Shown here: piece after piece, positions 9,301 through 15,481 of the stretch
How positions within the stretch are numbered: the first letter of the stretch is position 1
Layout of the letters: the number at the start of each line of letters is the position of its first letter
From: Lachnospiraceae bacterium
Lineage (GTDB): Bacteria > Bacillota > Clostridia > Lachnospirales > Lachnospiraceae
Assembly: GCA_003453515.1 (NCBI GenBank)
Contig: DMLD01000114.1
Location: 1 to 16,770, forward strand
DNA length: 16,770 nucleotides
Direction of reading: 5' to 3'
Notes under the pieces: generated by a model
The model's input: only the letters and a program-made list of their open reading frames with translations
What the model was told of the DNA's origin: nothing
Database searches by the model: none
Position numbers and translations under genes: made by a program

Positions 9301-9697
9301 TGTAGCCATGCGCCTCGATCAGATGAGTGATTATCGAGACGATGGAGGTATATCCGTCCGTGCACACACTCGGGAAATACTCACTCTCCTTCTCAATGGA
9401 GATCACCGGTCCCGTGAAGCTCTCATGTATGGTCTTCTCAAGCTTCTCGATGACGCCGGTTGTCTGTATCGTATCCTTCATCAGCACCAGCGCATCAAAC
9501 ATATCGTAGTTTACAAGGTTAAAAATATTGGAGTCTCCGCGCTCACGCTCCGGCGTGTACTGATACTTCTTGTACATGGAGAACACGAACACGTCATAAT
9601 CCTTATCAAACGCCTTCTCAAGAAATCCCCTTATGAATCTCTCCTGATACTGCTCATCGGCCTGACCGACGAGGATCGCTATCTTTTTATTTGCCAT
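6386..9697 (-). CDS. LacI-type ligand sensor / EAL phosphodiesterase / C-terminal beta-helix fusion
   Basis: A 1103-residue protein with four parts. Residues 1-285 resemble the sugar-binding domain of LacI-type repressors (GLSVSDDRVIYGDF; ACANDQMAIGVCDEL; VPEDIAVVGFDS) but the DNA-binding helix-turn-helix is absent. About 305-470 is a helical, GAF-like linker. About 490-730 is an EAL domain with E525-A-L, N581, ELTE (610-613), DDYGTGYS (DD at 639-640), K660, E696 in AEGVET, and IQGFYTAKP; it should be active. About 785-1060 is a repeat solenoid with I/V-G-x-x-x-G turns at about 880, 911, 938, 966, 994, 1023 and 1051, a period near 28 residues that suggests a parallel beta-helix. There is no signal peptide or membrane helix, so the whole protein should be cytosolic. 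The ATG at 9697 follows AAAGGGG. Likely role: ligand-gated c-di-GMP hydrolysis. The ligand and the helix function are unknown. Confidence 0.92.
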   Translation of the reverse strand: MANKKIAILVGQADEQYQERFIRGFLEKAFDKDYDVFVFSMYKKYQYTPERERGDSNIFNLVNYDMFDALVLMKDTIQTTGVIEKLEKTIHESFTGPVISIEKESEYFPSVCTDGYTSIVSIITHLIEAHGYKDIAFLTGKRWHPHSQLRLKAFMDTMAEHGLSVSDDRVIYGDFWYKSGEVCVEQLLASGHLPEAIACANDQMAIGVCDELSKHGYSVPEDIAVVGFDSTFEGRTSPSTLTSTMLASKECGEYAFDFLEAELEGRSVPEFSAKDELMIGKSCGCGEYSTISETSLRDRWTTDISEEGYTSIYNTFADDLMKQDSIIDFLSVIYEYSYQLSGARSFHVCLQKSVAGLEETGNIHLPNKGYESEMIHALKYYASGSGGGVGLDELFDTDKLLPDLAADEPGVFFVTPFFYEDECFGYTVLDYGKKVRSFEDMYRKWMGDISRGFEGLRRSLVLRAEELRRMAGQKAAVSETPADNRLSDEEKQEMKLVEKILDDNMFTYYFQPIVRVSDGSVFSYEALMRTTSTPAVSPLLILKYAEMMGRLVDVEKATFLNVLAYVDANPELFPNRKIFINSIPGAKLPEDVYDQVESLLQANSKVVVIELTEEAELGSEELDEMKERYERLGIQTAVDDYGTGYSNVSNLIRYMPDYVKIDRSLISDIQDKPQKQYFVREIIGFCHENNMLALAEGVETSEELQTVIGLGVDLIQGFYTAKPGPTLIDSIDPEIVKEICGTFDAGAASKTGSRRYIAGRTSRISLSNLIHEGCSEIVIGENKPLYRDVTIVGTPGVKSDIRIEVAEDFSGELTLENVYISGEETVPAINISDGSSIKLILHGENVLGAGGLRVAESASLEVSGTGNMKVIVDAREYFGIGAGVDEAHGSIVLAQGGEISIEASGKRGVCIGAGLGGNLELREGRFIINASSDTGVGIGSLAGRTTGDIHECTLDIKMSVFKGVCIGSVEGEVSLVSENATITSEIESGEAAFVGSLTGESIKADIWGIKSDAIISADRAAYVGALAGNSDIKLDNIQADVKMNGKSPRFLGGEGDNWIDVMGCDLTLDINSSMDTDELFDREIMDFSQCKYKFTHNGNRVEL

Positions 9698-9728
9698 ATA
9701 TACACCCCTTTATAGCCGCGGCACTTAA

Positions 9729-9755
9729 GGATACGCCTGTCATATCAGCGTTTCC
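9729..9755 (-). promoter_or_regulatory. Leader hairpin upstream of the LacI-like/EAL gene
   Basis: In the transcript of the minus strand, GGAAACGC can pair with GCGTATCC across an 11-nt loop, with one A-A mismatch. The hairpin sits within the leader of about 95 nt and ends about 30 nt before the start codon. It does not match a riboswitch I recognise and its function is unknown. Confidence 0.35.
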
Positions 9756-9799
9756 TTACCCGTCCCACACTATTTTTCAAGAATACGAACTACATCCCT

Positions 9800-9828
9800 A
9801 TTATACACAAAAATACACATGAGTGCAA
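9800..9828 (-). promoter_or_regulatory. Sigma-A promoter for the LacI-like/EAL gene
   Basis: On the minus strand, -35 TTGCAC (9823-9828) and a perfect -10 TATAAT (9800-9805) are separated by 17 bp. The predicted leader is about 95 nt. The divergent sensor-kinase promoter starts 25 bp to the right. Confidence 0.75.
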
Positions 9829-9852
9829 GTTATATATTATTCATGCTAAAAA

Positions 9853-9882
9853 TTGGACATATGCTCGGATACATGGTATAAT
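9853..9882 (+). promoter_or_regulatory. Sigma-A promoter for the sensor kinase/ABC transporter genes
   Basis: TTGGAC (9853-9858) and a perfect TATAAT (9877-9882) are separated by 18 bp. Transcription would start near 9889, giving a leader of about 88 nt to the TTG start at 9977. Confidence 0.65.
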
Positions 9883-9976
9883 CATTATTATTCACGGCTT
9901 AGCGTACGGTCGAATCCTCAGTTTCCCGGAACTGTGCCTATCCATGAACAATAACATTTGCATATGGAGGCATGAT

Positions 9977-11233
9977 TTGAAAAGATTTAACAAAGTGATG
10001 GTGGCAGTGATTACTCTTGAATTGGTGATCATCCTTGGGGGGAATTATTATTGTATTTCCTCATACGATACGAGGGATGATAAGTACTATCTCGTCGAAG
10101 TCAAGCGACTGATACATGACATCGAAACCGGAAAGGCATCCGCAGTAAAGTCCGTACATCCCACCGATTCCGAATTTAACATAGATCCCGCCACCTATCC
10201 GCATATCGTATCCGTGCGTGAGTACGATCCGGATGATAAGGATTCTTCTAACTATGTGGTTAAAAAAATGATGGATAAGCTCTATCGATTTGACTACATA
10301 ACAGACATCTCTTATAAGCCAATAATATACATGAATATAGTGTTTGGCTTTTCTATCCTCATCACCATTTTTATCTTTATATATATCAAAAGAAGTGTTA
10401 TACGGCCATTCTACTCAATGGAAAGGCTTGCCAACGACCTTGCCGGTGGCAATCTGTCAAAACCGGTCAAGGAAGAGAGAAGCAGGATCTTCGGTAAATT
10501 TTTATGGAGTATAGACATGCTCCGTGAAAAGCTTGAACAAAGCAGAGAAAAAGAGATGGCTTATATGAAAGAGAGAAAAACACTTATGCTCTCGCTCTCG
10601 CACGACATCAAGACACCTCTTTCCGCCATCGAGCTCTATACGAAGGCTCTCTCCTCGGGGCTGTACGACACGGATGAGAAGAAAAATGAAGCCTACCTCG
10701 GGATCGGGAAAAATCTCAACGAACTCAAAAATTATATCGATGAGATAACCGCTGCCTCAAGGGATGACTTTTTGCTCCTCGAGGTGAAGGAGGATGAGAT
10801 ATATCTAAGCAGCGTTCTGGATCGTATCAGGGATTATTATTCGGAAAAGCTCGAGCAGCTCCACACCCGGTTTGAAATTACGGAAGCCGATGATATCCTC
10901 GTCAGAGGCGATGAGGACAGGCTGGTGGAGGTCATGCAGAACATATTGGAGAACGCGATCAAGTACGGTGACGGCAGGAGCGTGGAGATCTCCTTTTCCG
11001 AGGAGGAGGGCGCAAGGCTCGTTCACATCAAAAACTCCGGGATCCCTCCTGCTGAGGGCGAGATGGTACACCTTTTCGATTCGTTCTACAGGGGGAGCAA
11101 TTCCGAGAAGAAAAAGGGCTCGGGACTCGGGCTGTACATAAGCCGCCAGCTGATGAAACGAATGGACGGCGATATATACGCCACAGCCACGAAGGATGGC
11201 TTTGAAGCAGTCGTTGTGATCATGAAGGCATGA
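9977..11233 (+). CDS. Two-transmembrane sensor histidine kinase with HAMP domain
   Basis: Membrane sensor kinase. The start chosen is TTG at 9977, because GGAGG (9966-9970) sits 6 nt upstream; an in-frame ATG at 9944 has no ribosome binding site. Numbered from the TTG, TM1 is about 6-22, an extracytoplasmic domain of about 95 residues follows, and TM2 is about 118-138. A HAMP-like linker (about 139-189) leads to the HisKA H-box SLSHDIKTP with His209. The HATPase has N-box QNILENAIKYG (N326), a variant G1 box NSG in place of DxGxG, and G2 GSGLGL (381-386). It precedes an FtsX-type ABC transporter on the same strand, and an OmpR regulator lies just past that transporter on the other strand. Kinases next to such transporters often respond to antimicrobial peptides or envelope stress. 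That is the likely role here but the ligand is not shown by the sequence. Confidence 0.9.
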   Translation: MKRFNKVMVAVITLELVIILGGNYYCISSYDTRDDKYYLVEVKRLIHDIETGKASAVKSVHPTDSEFNIDPATYPHIVSVREYDPDDKDSSNYVVKKMMDKLYRFDYITDISYKPIIYMNIVFGFSILITIFIFIYIKRSVIRPFYSMERLANDLAGGNLSKPVKEERSRIFGKFLWSIDMLREKLEQSREKEMAYMKERKTLMLSLSHDIKTPLSAIELYTKALSSGLYDTDEKKNEAYLGIGKNLNELKNYIDEITAASRDDFLLLEVKEDEIYLSSVLDRIRDYYSEKLEQLHTRFEITEADDILVRGDEDRLVEVMQNILENAIKYGDGRSVEISFSEEEGARLVHIKNSGIPPAEGEMVHLFDSFYRGSNSEKKKGSGLGLYISRQLMKRMDGDIYATATKDGFEAVVVIMKA

Positions 11234-11287
11234 ATTTAAAGATTATTTAAGAATTTGAGCGTTATACTTGCATCATAAAATAAAACA

Positions 11288-11307
11288 GGGGGCTGCCCCC
11301 GGAAGGG
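11288..11307 (+). promoter_or_regulatory. Tight GC hairpin abutting the permease ribosome binding site
   Basis: GGGGG (11288-11292), CTG, CCCCC (11296-11300) forms a perfect 5-bp G/C stem with a 3-nt loop. It is followed immediately by the GGAAGGG (11301-11307) that serves the permease start at 11317. It may limit ribosome access, protect a processed 5' end, or attenuate read-through from the kinase gene. No T-run follows, so it is not a standard terminator. Confidence 0.4.
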
Positions 11308-11316
11308 ATGATAGTT

Positions 11317-13692
11317 ATGATGCTACGGATGTTGAGACGCGATCTGAAAAGAAAAAAGACGATGAACACTATTCTTTTTCTCTTTATCATCATCGCGTCC
11401 ATGTTTTTGGCAAGCGGACTGAACAATATAATAACAGTCTCTGAGGGTCTCGAAAGCTTTTTCAATGAAGCGGGACTTGGGGATTACAATATCCTCACCA
11501 TGGGAGATAACGCTGTCGGCGCGCTTGATGATATGCTGAAGACCGAACCCGCCGTAAAGGACTACAGTCTTGAAGAGATCGTCTATGGATCACAAAAAAA
11601 TATCAAAGAAAGCAACGATGCCAAAATAGAATACGGCACGTCATCAGGAGCGAATCTGATCCAGTCAATATCGAGGGCAAAACTCAATTTCTACGACGAA
11701 AACAACGAAGCCATACAAGCTATCGCCCCCGGGGAAGTCTATGTCTCTCCCGCGTTTTTAAGTGATTCCTCTCACGAGGTCGGCGATACCATACTTATAA
11801 GTATAGAGGGCGTAAAGCTCCGTGAAAAAATAGTCGGTATCTGCAAGGACGCTTTCCTTGGCGGTGCGATAGTCGGCAACAGAAGATTTCTCATAAACGA
11901 GCAGGATTATCAAAGGCTTGTCAGCAAAAAAATAATTTACGATTCGTACAGAGGCGAGGCGTGCTACATAAAAACGGATGATGTTCTGGCGATCAAATCG
12001 TCGCTTAAGGATGTAGCTCACGTGGCGTTTGATGGAGACATGGAGCTGATCCGCACATCTTATCTGATGGATATGCTCCTTGCTTATGTAATGCTCATCA
12101 TGAGCGCGTGTCTGATCATTGTTTCCCTCGTAATACTCAGGTTCTCGATCAGGTTTTCCATTGAAGAGGAATTCAGAGAGATCGGTGTTATGAAGGCTAT
12201 AGGGATCAACAACCTGCGCATCAGAGGTTTATATATAGTAAAATACATCGCCATGGCAGTTGTCGGTGCCATCATTGGCTGTACCCTAAGTCTTCCCTTC
12301 GGTGATCTGCTGCTGAAGGAAAGCTCAAGATCCATTATGCTGAAATCCACACAGGGGATGATGTGGAATATCGTCGGCGCCATCGGGATAGTTTTGATCT
12401 GTCTTTTGTTCGGATTTTTGTTCACGGGAAAGGTAAATAAATACACCCCGCTCGATGCGATCAGGTCAGGTCAGATAGGCGAGCGTTTTAAAAAGAAAAA
12501 TAAATACCACCTCCGTAAGACCCACCTAAAGCCAGGCGGATATCTCGCTCTGAACGATGTGCTAAGCACGCCGAAACGATTTTTTACAATCATACTGACA
12601 TTTTTCCTCTTTACCGTTCTGGTCCTCGTGATAGTAAATATCGCATCGACCATGAGAAGCGATGCATTTGCTGATTCGTTCGGAACCGTCAGTGATATGT
12701 ATGTGATGGATACGGATCTGATGATGAAGCTCACAAGCAAATCCGATCTGAAGGATGTGGATAAGGAATATGAAAAAATAGAGGATAAGCTGTCTGATGA
12801 GGGAATCCCCGGAAGGATATGTCAGGAACTGCAGTTCAAATATCCGATCACGGTAAAAGGAAAGGATTACAGCTATACATTTTCACAGGGACGTAAAACC
12901 AGGATGGAGGACTATGCTCATATAGAGGGCACGACACCCGCCGGCAGGGATGAGATAGCGATCACACCGGCAGTTGCCAAGGAATTCGACATAGACATAG
13001 GTGATACGATCACGGTTCATTTTGCCGATGAAGATATCGACTGTATGGTTACCGAAATATATGAAACGATGAATAACCTCGGCGCGCTGATACGACTTCA
13101 CACGGACGCGCCGACAGATATCGGACATTATTCAACCTGTATGGGGCTGCAGATAAAATTCGACGACCATCCTGATGCCGAAACCATAGAAGACAGAAAG
13201 GCGACCGTAAACAGGCTGTTGGATACCGACAATTCCATGAACGCCGAGGAATACTGTGTTGACTGCATGAAGGTCGCTCCCATGATGGAGGCGGTTTCGT
13301 ATCTTTTGCTGGTGATAACGCTCATCATCATAATTCTTGTGACCATACTTACAGAGAGAACTCTTATCGCGGGCGAGGTCACCCAGATAGCCATATGCAA
13401 AGCGATCGGTTTCTCAAACCCGGCTATTATCAGATGGCATGTATGGAGATTTACAATAGTGGGCGTGGTAGTTTCCGGTTTTTCCGCGGGGCTGTCGATA
13501 CCGCTTACCAAGCTTGTCGGTGATCCGATATTTGCCATGACCGGAAAAAGTGATGTGACCTACAATATAGATGTGACGAAAACATTTTTCATATATCCGG
13601 GAACGGTTCTTGCGGTCACTGTTATCATAGCATTTATAACCGCACTATATACAAGAAAAATAACGGCAAGAGATACTGCTAACATAGAATAA
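11317..13692 (+). CDS. FtsX-type ABC transporter permease with two FtsX units
   Basis: Integral membrane permease for the ATPase encoded next. Two similar halves each hold an FtsX-type unit. Numbered from an upstream in-frame ATG at 11308 (794 aa), TM1 is about 20-38, an extracellular domain runs to about 250, and TM2-4 are about 254-278, 308-330 and 352-373. TM5 is about 425-448, a second extracellular domain runs to about 660, and TM6-8 are about 662-681, 715-734 and 760-782. The coupling-helix motifs EFREIGVMKAIG (288-299) and VTQIAICKAIG (691-701) mark the cytoplasmic contacts with the ATPase. The ATG at 11317 is preferred because GGAAGGG ends 9 nt before it, whereas it touches 11308 directly. 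Relatives include MacB, LolC/E and bacteriocin-resistance permeases that act mechanically on lipids, lipoproteins or peptides. The substrate is not evident. Codons are richer in AAA, ATA and AGA than in the EAL genes to the left. Confidence 0.9.
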   Translation: MMLRMLRRDLKRKKTMNTILFLFIIIASMFLASGLNNIITVSEGLESFFNEAGLGDYNILTMGDNAVGALDDMLKTEPAVKDYSLEEIVYGSQKNIKESNDAKIEYGTSSGANLIQSISRAKLNFYDENNEAIQAIAPGEVYVSPAFLSDSSHEVGDTILISIEGVKLREKIVGICKDAFLGGAIVGNRRFLINEQDYQRLVSKKIIYDSYRGEACYIKTDDVLAIKSSLKDVAHVAFDGDMELIRTSYLMDMLLAYVMLIMSACLIIVSLVILRFSIRFSIEEEFREIGVMKAIGINNLRIRGLYIVKYIAMAVVGAIIGCTLSLPFGDLLLKESSRSIMLKSTQGMMWNIVGAIGIVLICLLFGFLFTGKVNKYTPLDAIRSGQIGERFKKKNKYHLRKTHLKPGGYLALNDVLSTPKRFFTIILTFFLFTVLVLVIVNIASTMRSDAFADSFGTVSDMYVMDTDLMMKLTSKSDLKDVDKEYEKIEDKLSDEGIPGRICQELQFKYPITVKGKDYSYTFSQGRKTRMEDYAHIEGTTPAGRDEIAITPAVAKEFDIDIGDTITVHFADEDIDCMVTEIYETMNNLGALIRLHTDAPTDIGHYSTCMGLQIKFDDHPDAETIEDRKATVNRLLDTDNSMNAEEYCVDCMKVAPMMEAVSYLLLVITLIIIILVTILTERTLIAGEVTQIAICKAIGFSNPAIIRWHVWRFTIVGVVVSGFSAGLSIPLTKLVGDPIFAMTGKSDVTYNIDVTKTFFIYPGTVLAVTVIIAFITALYTRKITARDTANIE

Positions 13693-13782
13693 AAATTACT
13701 ATTCCACATATAAAGAGTGACAGCCGTGAACAGTAACGTATATAGAGAGAAATATAACTGAAATGTACAGGAGGAAAACGAT

Positions 13783-14541
13783 ATGAATAAAATACTCGAA
13801 GTAAAAGATATCTGCAAAACATATGTTGTAAACAAAAGACAGAACAACGTCCTTCGCAATGTCAGCTTTGATATAAACGAAGGCGAGATGATCGCCGTGA
13901 TGGGACCGTCCGGTTCAGGCAAATCAACACTGCTATACGCGGTGTCCGGCATGGACAAGGCAAGCGGCGGAAGCGTGATGTTTGATGGCGATGACATCAC
14001 AAAAATGAAGGATAATAAGCTTGCAAAGGTAAGGCTTGACAAAATGGGATTTATTTTTCAACAGATGTTTATGATGAAAAATCTGACCATACTTGACAAT
14101 ATAACCCTGCCGGCAGTACAAAGCAAAAAGGAAAACATCTCAAAGGCGGAAAAATACTCCCGCGGGGAGGAGCTGATGAGAAAGCTCGGTATCATAGATG
14201 TTGCCGACAACGACATAAACGAGGTCTCCGGCGGACAGCTGCAGAGGGCGTGCATATGCAGAGCGCTGATCAACGCCCCGAAGATAGTATTTGCGGACGA
14301 GCCGACGGGAGCTCTCAACCGTACATCCTCGACAGAGGTCATGGATGAGCTTGTGAAGCTGAACAACGAGGGTACCACCGTTATGATGGTCACTCATGAT
14401 TCGAAGGTCGCAGCCAGATGCTCGCGTATCCTCTATCTGGTGGATGGAAATATCGAGGGTGAATTCGTCCCGGATGTATCGGATACGGAAAAGGATCGCG
14501 AGCGAAAGCTCAACAACTGGCTTATGGATATGGGATGGTAA
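13783..14541 (+). CDS. ABC transporter ATP-binding protein (LolD/MacB/BceA-type)
   Basis: Cytoplasmic ATPase that powers the FtsX-type permease encoded 90 bp upstream. Its 252 residues show Walker A GPSGSGKST (41-49), Q-loop FQQM (Q93/Q94), signature VSGGQ (148-152), Walker B IVFADEP (168-174) with the catalytic Glu173, and the switch His205 in MVTHD. The run ADEPTGAL after Walker B is typical of the LolD/MacB/BceA group. The final 25 residues extend beyond the usual core and are highly charged. The ribosome binding site is a perfect AGGAGG (13769-13774) with an 8-nt spacer, stronger than that of the permease, so the ATPase may be made in excess. The gene order, permease before ATPase, is the reverse of the common bceAB order. 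The substrate is unknown. The call itself is secure. Confidence 0.94.
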   Translation: MNKILEVKDICKTYVVNKRQNNVLRNVSFDINEGEMIAVMGPSGSGKSTLLYAVSGMDKASGGSVMFDGDDITKMKDNKLAKVRLDKMGFIFQQMFMMKNLTILDNITLPAVQSKKENISKAEKYSRGEELMRKLGIIDVADNDINEVSGGQLQRACICRALINAPKIVFADEPTGALNRTSSTEVMDELVKLNNEGTTVMMVTHDSKVAARCSRILYLVDGNIEGEFVPDVSDTEKDRERKLNNWLMDMGW

Positions 14542-14556
14542 GCTATTATCGAATAT

Positions 14557-14641
14557 CGAGTAGGGAAGATATGATCGCACCCTACTCGCCCGCGAGCCGC
14601 CGGTCAGCCTTGGCTGACATATTCCTATCGGCGGCTCTGCG
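14557..14641. terminator. Two large stem-loops between convergent ABC and regulator genes; candidate bidirectional terminator
   Basis: The first is a perfect 9-bp inverted repeat, CGAGTAGGG (14557-14565) with CCCTACTCG (14580-14588). The second is a perfect 9-bp repeat, GAGCCGCCG (14594-14602) with CGGCGGCTC (14629-14637). It can be extended by CGC/GCG past one bulged base to 14591 and 14641. The second encloses another perfect stem, GTCAGCC TT GGCTGAC (14603-14618), leaving a 10-nt one-sided bulge. The block fills the gap between the stops of the ATPase and the OmpR regulator. Neither strand has a T-run after the stems, so a standard intrinsic terminator is not proven; mRNA 3'-end protection is an alternative. 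Confidence 0.55.
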
Positions 14642-14644
14642 ATA

Positions 14645-15307
14645 TTAAACGAATCTGTAACCGACCCCCCAAACCGTGATGATATGCTCAGGCCTTTTGG
14701 GATCGTTCTCTATTTTTTTCCTGAGACTGTTTATATGGACATTGAGGGTCTGTAGCTCAGATTCGCTGTCGCTCCCCCAAACAGTGTTAAAAATAAACTC
14801 CTTTTTCATCGTTGTTCCTCTGTTTTCCAACAAAAGCTTTAGCAGCTCACTCTCCTTGACCGTAAGCTCATATGATACACCCGCGGCGGTAAGCTTATGG
14901 CTGATGGTATTTAGCTCGATATCCCCTTCCTTTATGATATCCGTTTCAAATCTTCTTTTGAATATCCCCTTTATTTTTGCGATCAGAATATCAACATCAT
15001 AGGGCTTTTCGATATAGTCGTCCGCACCGAGCTCGAGACCTTTTAGCTGGTCTGCTTTACCGGTCTTTGCCGTCGCTATGAGGATCGGTGTATTGGAGCT
15101 TTCGCGGATCCTGGAGCATATGGCAAATCCGTCAGGTCCGGGGAGATTGATATCCAGCACGACAAGCTTCGCGCCGTACATCTCAAAAAGCTTCAGCGCT
15201 TTTTCTCCGTTGTTTGCGATCGAGACCACATAGTTTTCACGCTGCAAAAACTCACATAACAAATTTGCAACCTCTGAGTTGTCCTCAACGATCAATATAT
15301 CAACCAT
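14645..15307 (-). CDS. OmpR/PhoB-family response regulator
   Basis: DNA-binding response regulator of 220 residues. The receiver (about 1-115) has the acidic pair ED (8-9), acceptor D52 in LDINLPGPDG, Thr79, and K101 in EKPYD. The winged-helix DNA-binding domain (about 128-220) carries the usual LTVKESELLKLLLENRG, the recognition segment TLNVHINSLRKKIE, and the C-terminal VWGVGYRF. The start at 15307 has GGGGGAT a few bases upstream. It converges on the ABC genes and is the only free OmpR-type regulator in the window. It is therefore the likely partner of the sensor kinase at 9977, although the two are not in one operon. Its promoter lies back to back with that of the surface protein gene to the right, so autoregulation or joint control is possible. 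The targets are inferred. Confidence 0.94.
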   Translation of the reverse strand: MVDILIVEDNSEVANLLCEFLQRENYVVSIANNGEKALKLFEMYGAKLVVLDINLPGPDGFAICSRIRESSNTPILIATAKTGKADQLKGLELGADDYIEKPYDVDILIAKIKGIFKRRFETDIIKEGDIELNTISHKLTAAGVSYELTVKESELLKLLLENRGTTMKKEFIFNTVWGSDSESELQTLNVHINSLRKKIENDPKRPEHIITVWGVGYRFV

Positions 15308-15345
15308 ATGCTATCCCCCGTATTTTGGATCATAGATACAAAAGT

Positions 15346-15374
15346 ATTATACAAGATCATATATGGTAATGCAA
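15346..15374 (-). promoter_or_regulatory. Sigma-A promoter for the OmpR-type regulator
   Basis: On the minus strand, TTGCAT (15369-15374) and a perfect TATAAT (15346-15351) are separated by 17 bp. The leader would be about 30 nt. Its -35 hexamer is identical to that of the divergent promoter 20 bp away. Confidence 0.75.
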
Positions 15375-15378
15375 GGGG

Positions 15379-15387
15379 GTTTCAAAC
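15379..15387. promoter_or_regulatory. Small dyad GTTT-C-AAAC between divergent promoters; possible operator
   Basis: A 4+1+4 inverted repeat lies almost at the midpoint between the two -35 hexamers at 15369-15374 and 15395-15400. A regulator bound here could affect both promoters. The repeat is short and may be chance. OmpR-type regulators more often use direct repeats, none of which is clear here. Confidence 0.25.
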
Positions 15388-15394
15388 ATGGCAT

Positions 15395-15423
15395 TTGCAT
15401 TTTTCGATATGTGATGGTATAAT
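15395..15423 (+). promoter_or_regulatory. Sigma-A promoter for the Ig-like surface protein
   Basis: TTGCAT (15395-15400) and a perfect TATAAT (15418-15423) are 17 bp apart. The leader is about 50 nt and contains two small inverted repeats, TGATC/GATCA (15425-15440) and GGCT/AGCC (15445-15458). A strong AAGGAGGT (15466-15473) follows, 8 nt before the ATG, which suggests good expression. Confidence 0.75.
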
Positions 15424-15481
15424 CGTGATCGTAACAGATCAAATGGCTTAACTTAGCCGTGTAACAAGGAGGTTTAGTAAA

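Noticed and set aside
9944..9976. ATG at 9944 as the sensor kinase start
   Set aside because: No ribosome binding site precedes it, while GGAGG six bases before the TTG at 9977 fits well and gives a conventional short cytoplasmic N-terminus before TM1. It cannot be fully excluded.
11234..11290. An independent promoter for the permease
   Set aside because: TTGAGC and TAAAAT occur but only 15 bp apart, and no better-spaced pair was found; co-transcription with the kinase is simpler.
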